Source: an uncultured Clostridia bacterium (GTDB taxonomy: Bacteria > Bacillota > Clostridia > Oscillospirales > Oscillospiraceae). Taken from it: 5,196 nucleotides of DNA. The notes under the pieces are model-generated. The model saw only the letters and a list, made by a program, of their open reading frames with translations, was not told the origin of the DNA and ran no database searches. Below, in pieces: positions 3,417 through 5,196 of the stretch. The number at the start of each line of letters is the position of its first letter. The stretch's first letter is position 1. The DNA lies in the NCBI GenBank assembly GCA_937892865.1, contig CALBJG010000124.1, positions 1 to 5,196 on the forward strand, in the 5' to 3' direction. The position numbers and the translations under genes are program-made.

Positions 3417-5196
3417 ATGGTCAAAGACCAACTCTTTGGCAAGACTATGCGTAAGAGCTACGCAAAGTACGAAGAGATCCTGGAAATGCCCAACATGCTG
3501 AAGATCCAGAAGGACTCTTACCAGTGGTTCCTGGATGAAGGCCTCCGCGAGGTCTTTAAGGATGTTGGCGTAATTACAGATTTCTCCGGCAAACTGGAGC
3601 TGAGTTTCCTGGATTACTCCATGGAGGACAAGCCCAAGTATACCATTGAGCAATGCAAGGAAAGAGATGCAACCTATGCAAAGCCCATTAAGGTGCGTGT
3701 GCGTCTTCGCAACACAGAAACAGAGGAGATCAAGGAACAGGAAATCTTCATGGGCGATTTCCCCATTATGACCAATGGCGGCACCTTTGTGATCAACGGC
3801 GCTGAGCGTGTCATTGTTTCCCAGATCGTCCGTAGCCCCGGTATGTACTACGGTCATGAGGTCGACAAGGCTGACCAGCATACCTACACCGCTACCGTGA
3901 TTCCTTACCGTGGCGCATGGCTGGAGTACGAAACTGACCTCAGCGATGTATTCTGGGTCCGTATCGATAAGAACCGCAAACTGCCGGTTACTTGCCTGAT
4001 CCGCGCTTTGGGTGTGGATACCGACGAGAAGATCAAGGCGATGTTCGGTGAGGATCCCCGTATCCTGGCGACTCTGGAGAAGGATACCTTCAAGACCAGA
4101 GAGGAAGGCCTGCTGGAGATCTACCGCCGTCTGCGTCCCGGCGAGCCTCCCACAGTGGAAACCGCTATTGCGCACCTGGAAGGTTTGCTGTTTGATGCCC
4201 ATCGTTATGATGTCAGCACCGTGGGCCGTTATAAGTTCAACAAGAAGATGGACATTTGGAGCCGTCTGTCCGGTCAGGAACTGGTAGAGCCTATCGCCGA
4301 TCCTATGACCGGTGAGATTCTGGCAATGCCCGGCGAGATCATCTCCCGCGCCCGCGCCCACGAATTGAGCGCTAAGGGTGTTAATGAGGCTGTTGTTAAG
4401 GTCGGCGATCAGAATGTCAAAGTCCTGTCCAACAATATGGTGGATATGGCCGCTTTTGTTGACTTTAATCCCAAGGAATACGGCGTTAAGGAAAAGGTTA
4501 GTTTCCCTGTCCTGAAAGAGATGCTGGAGACCGTTCCTGCTGACGGTTGGGCAGATGCTATTGCGGAGCGGATCGACGATCTGATTCCCAAGCATATTGT
4601 CGTGGATGACATTATGGCATCTATCAACTATCTGAACTGTGTTGCTATGGGTATCGGTGTTGCCGACGATATTGACCACCTGGGTAACCGCCGTCTGCGT
4701 TGCGTGGGCGAGTTGCTGCAGAATCAGTTCCGTATTGGCTTCAGCCGTTTGGATCGTGTGATCCGCGAGCGTATGACCGTGCAGGATCTGGACACTGTCA
4801 CTCCCCAGAGTTTGATCAATATCCGCCCTGTTACTGCAGTTATTAAGGAGTTCTTCGGTTCCAGCCCCTTGTCTCAGTTTATGGACCAGAACAACCCCTT
4901 GGCAGAACTGACTCACAAGCGTCGTCTGTCCGCTTTGGGTCCTGGCGGTTTGAGCCGTGAGCGCGCATCCTTCGATGTTCGTGATATTCACTACACCCAC
5001 TATGGTCGTATGTGTCCCATCGAGACCCCCGAAGGTCCCAACATCGGTCTGATCAACTATCTGGCAACCTTTGCCAAGATCAATGAGTACGGCTTCGTGG
5101 AAGCTCCCTACCGCAAGGTGGACAAGGCTACCGGCAAGGTCACCGACCAGGTGGACTACATGACCGCCGATGTAGAAGACGATTTCTATATCGGTC
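3417..5196 (+). CDS. rpoB: RNA polymerase beta subunit (5' half, truncated by window end)
   Basis: The beta subunit of DNA-directed RNA polymerase, which with beta' forms the catalytic core; only the first 593 codons are visible, about half the usual length. Landmarks: the N-terminal YEEILEMPNMLKIQKDSYQWFL segment is split across residues 18-39, NGAERVIVSQIVRSPG is near 127-142, the rifampicin-binding segment is at 481-516, and RMCPIETPEGPNIGL starts at 531. In the rifampicin pocket, Q487, D490, H500, R503, S505 and L507 correspond to E. coli Q513, D516, H526, R529, S531 and L533, and V134 to V146. All are wild type, so rifampicin susceptibility at the target is expected. The segment is closest to Firmicutes sequences such as B. 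subtilis in my memory. ATG 3417 was chosen from the ribosome binding site; ATG 3408 is the alternative. The gene has its own promoter and a long leader, and rplL is not directly upstream. Confidence 0.97.
   Translation, partial: MVKDQLFGKTMRKSYAKYEEILEMPNMLKIQKDSYQWFLDEGLREVFKDVGVITDFSGKLELSFLDYSMEDKPKYTIEQCKERDATYAKPIKVRVRLRNTETEEIKEQEIFMGDFPIMTNGGTFVINGAERVIVSQIVRSPGMYYGHEVDKADQHTYTATVIPYRGAWLEYETDLSDVFWVRIDKNRKLPVTCLIRALGVDTDEKIKAMFGEDPRILATLEKDTFKTREEGLLEIYRRLRPGEPPTVETAIAHLEGLLFDAHRYDVSTVGRYKFNKKMDIWSRLSGQELVEPIADPMTGEILAMPGEIISRARAHELSAKGVNEAVVKVGDQNVKVLSNNMVDMAAFVDFNPKEYGVKEKVSFPVLKEMLETVPADGWADAIAERIDDLIPKHIVVDDIMASINYLNCVAMGIGVADDIDHLGNRRLRCVGELLQNQFRIGFSRLDRVIRERMTVQDLDTVTPQSLINIRPVTAVIKEFFGSSPLSQFMDQNNPLAELTHKRRLSALGPGGLSRERASFDVRDIHYTHYGRMCPIETPEGPNIGLINYLATFAKINEYGFVEAPYRKVDKATGKVTDQVDYMTADVEDDFYIG

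Noticed and set aside
3360..5000. Long minus-strand open frame (546 codons) opposite rpoB
   Set aside because: It is rich in Gln, His and Thr in the way expected from reading well-used rpoB codons backwards. It has no known domain, and rpoB on the plus strand is unmistakable.

Overview
The window looks like chromosomal DNA from an anaerobic member of the Clostridia (Firmicutes), possibly an Oscillospiraceae-type gut bacterium. The reasons are an oxygen-sensitive ferredoxin-linked [FeFe] hydrogenase, a Gram-positive-like RpoB, strong AGGAGG-type ribosome binding sites, TG-extended -10 promoters and short intergenic regions with hairpin terminators. The family-level placement is inference from remembered protein similarity. 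No transposase, phage gene, CRISPR array or other sign of transfer is visible.

Layout. Bases 1-52 hold the 5' two thirds of a leftward tRNA-Pro(UGG) with its own promoter (64-92). Back to back with it, a rightward promoter (138-166) drives a single-gene [FeFe] hydrogenase (206-1711), closed by an 11-bp hairpin terminator. The promoter of the next gene, a NUDIX hydrolase (1803-2312), starts inside that terminator. Bases 2313-2473 carry no good gene but form an elaborate leader: a promoter candidate, three copies of an AGCGTTTTT/AAAAACGCT element able to form alternative stems, a terminator-like hairpin with a T tract, and a possible 16-codon leader ORF. Then comes a phosphoribosyltransferase-fold protein resembling orotate phosphoribosyltransferase (2474-3097). 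Its PRPP loop lacks the usual acidic pair and the usual catalytic-loop lysines. A rightward hairpin and then a leftward-oriented terminator follow. A near-consensus promoter (3211-3239) and a leader of about 170 nt precede rpoB (3417 to the window end, truncated).

How the genes work together. They appear to be four separate rightward transcription units plus one leftward tRNA, not one pathway. The hydrogenase would handle H2 and ferredoxin electrons, the NUDIX enzyme would hydrolyse a nucleotide-type pyrophosphate, the PRT-like protein may be linked to pyrimidine or PRPP metabolism, and rpoB is the RNA polymerase beta subunit. The part most worth a second look is the leader plus the atypical PRT-like gene (2313-3109). 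The rest is mostly ordinary core genome, though rpoB is not preceded by rplL as it commonly is.
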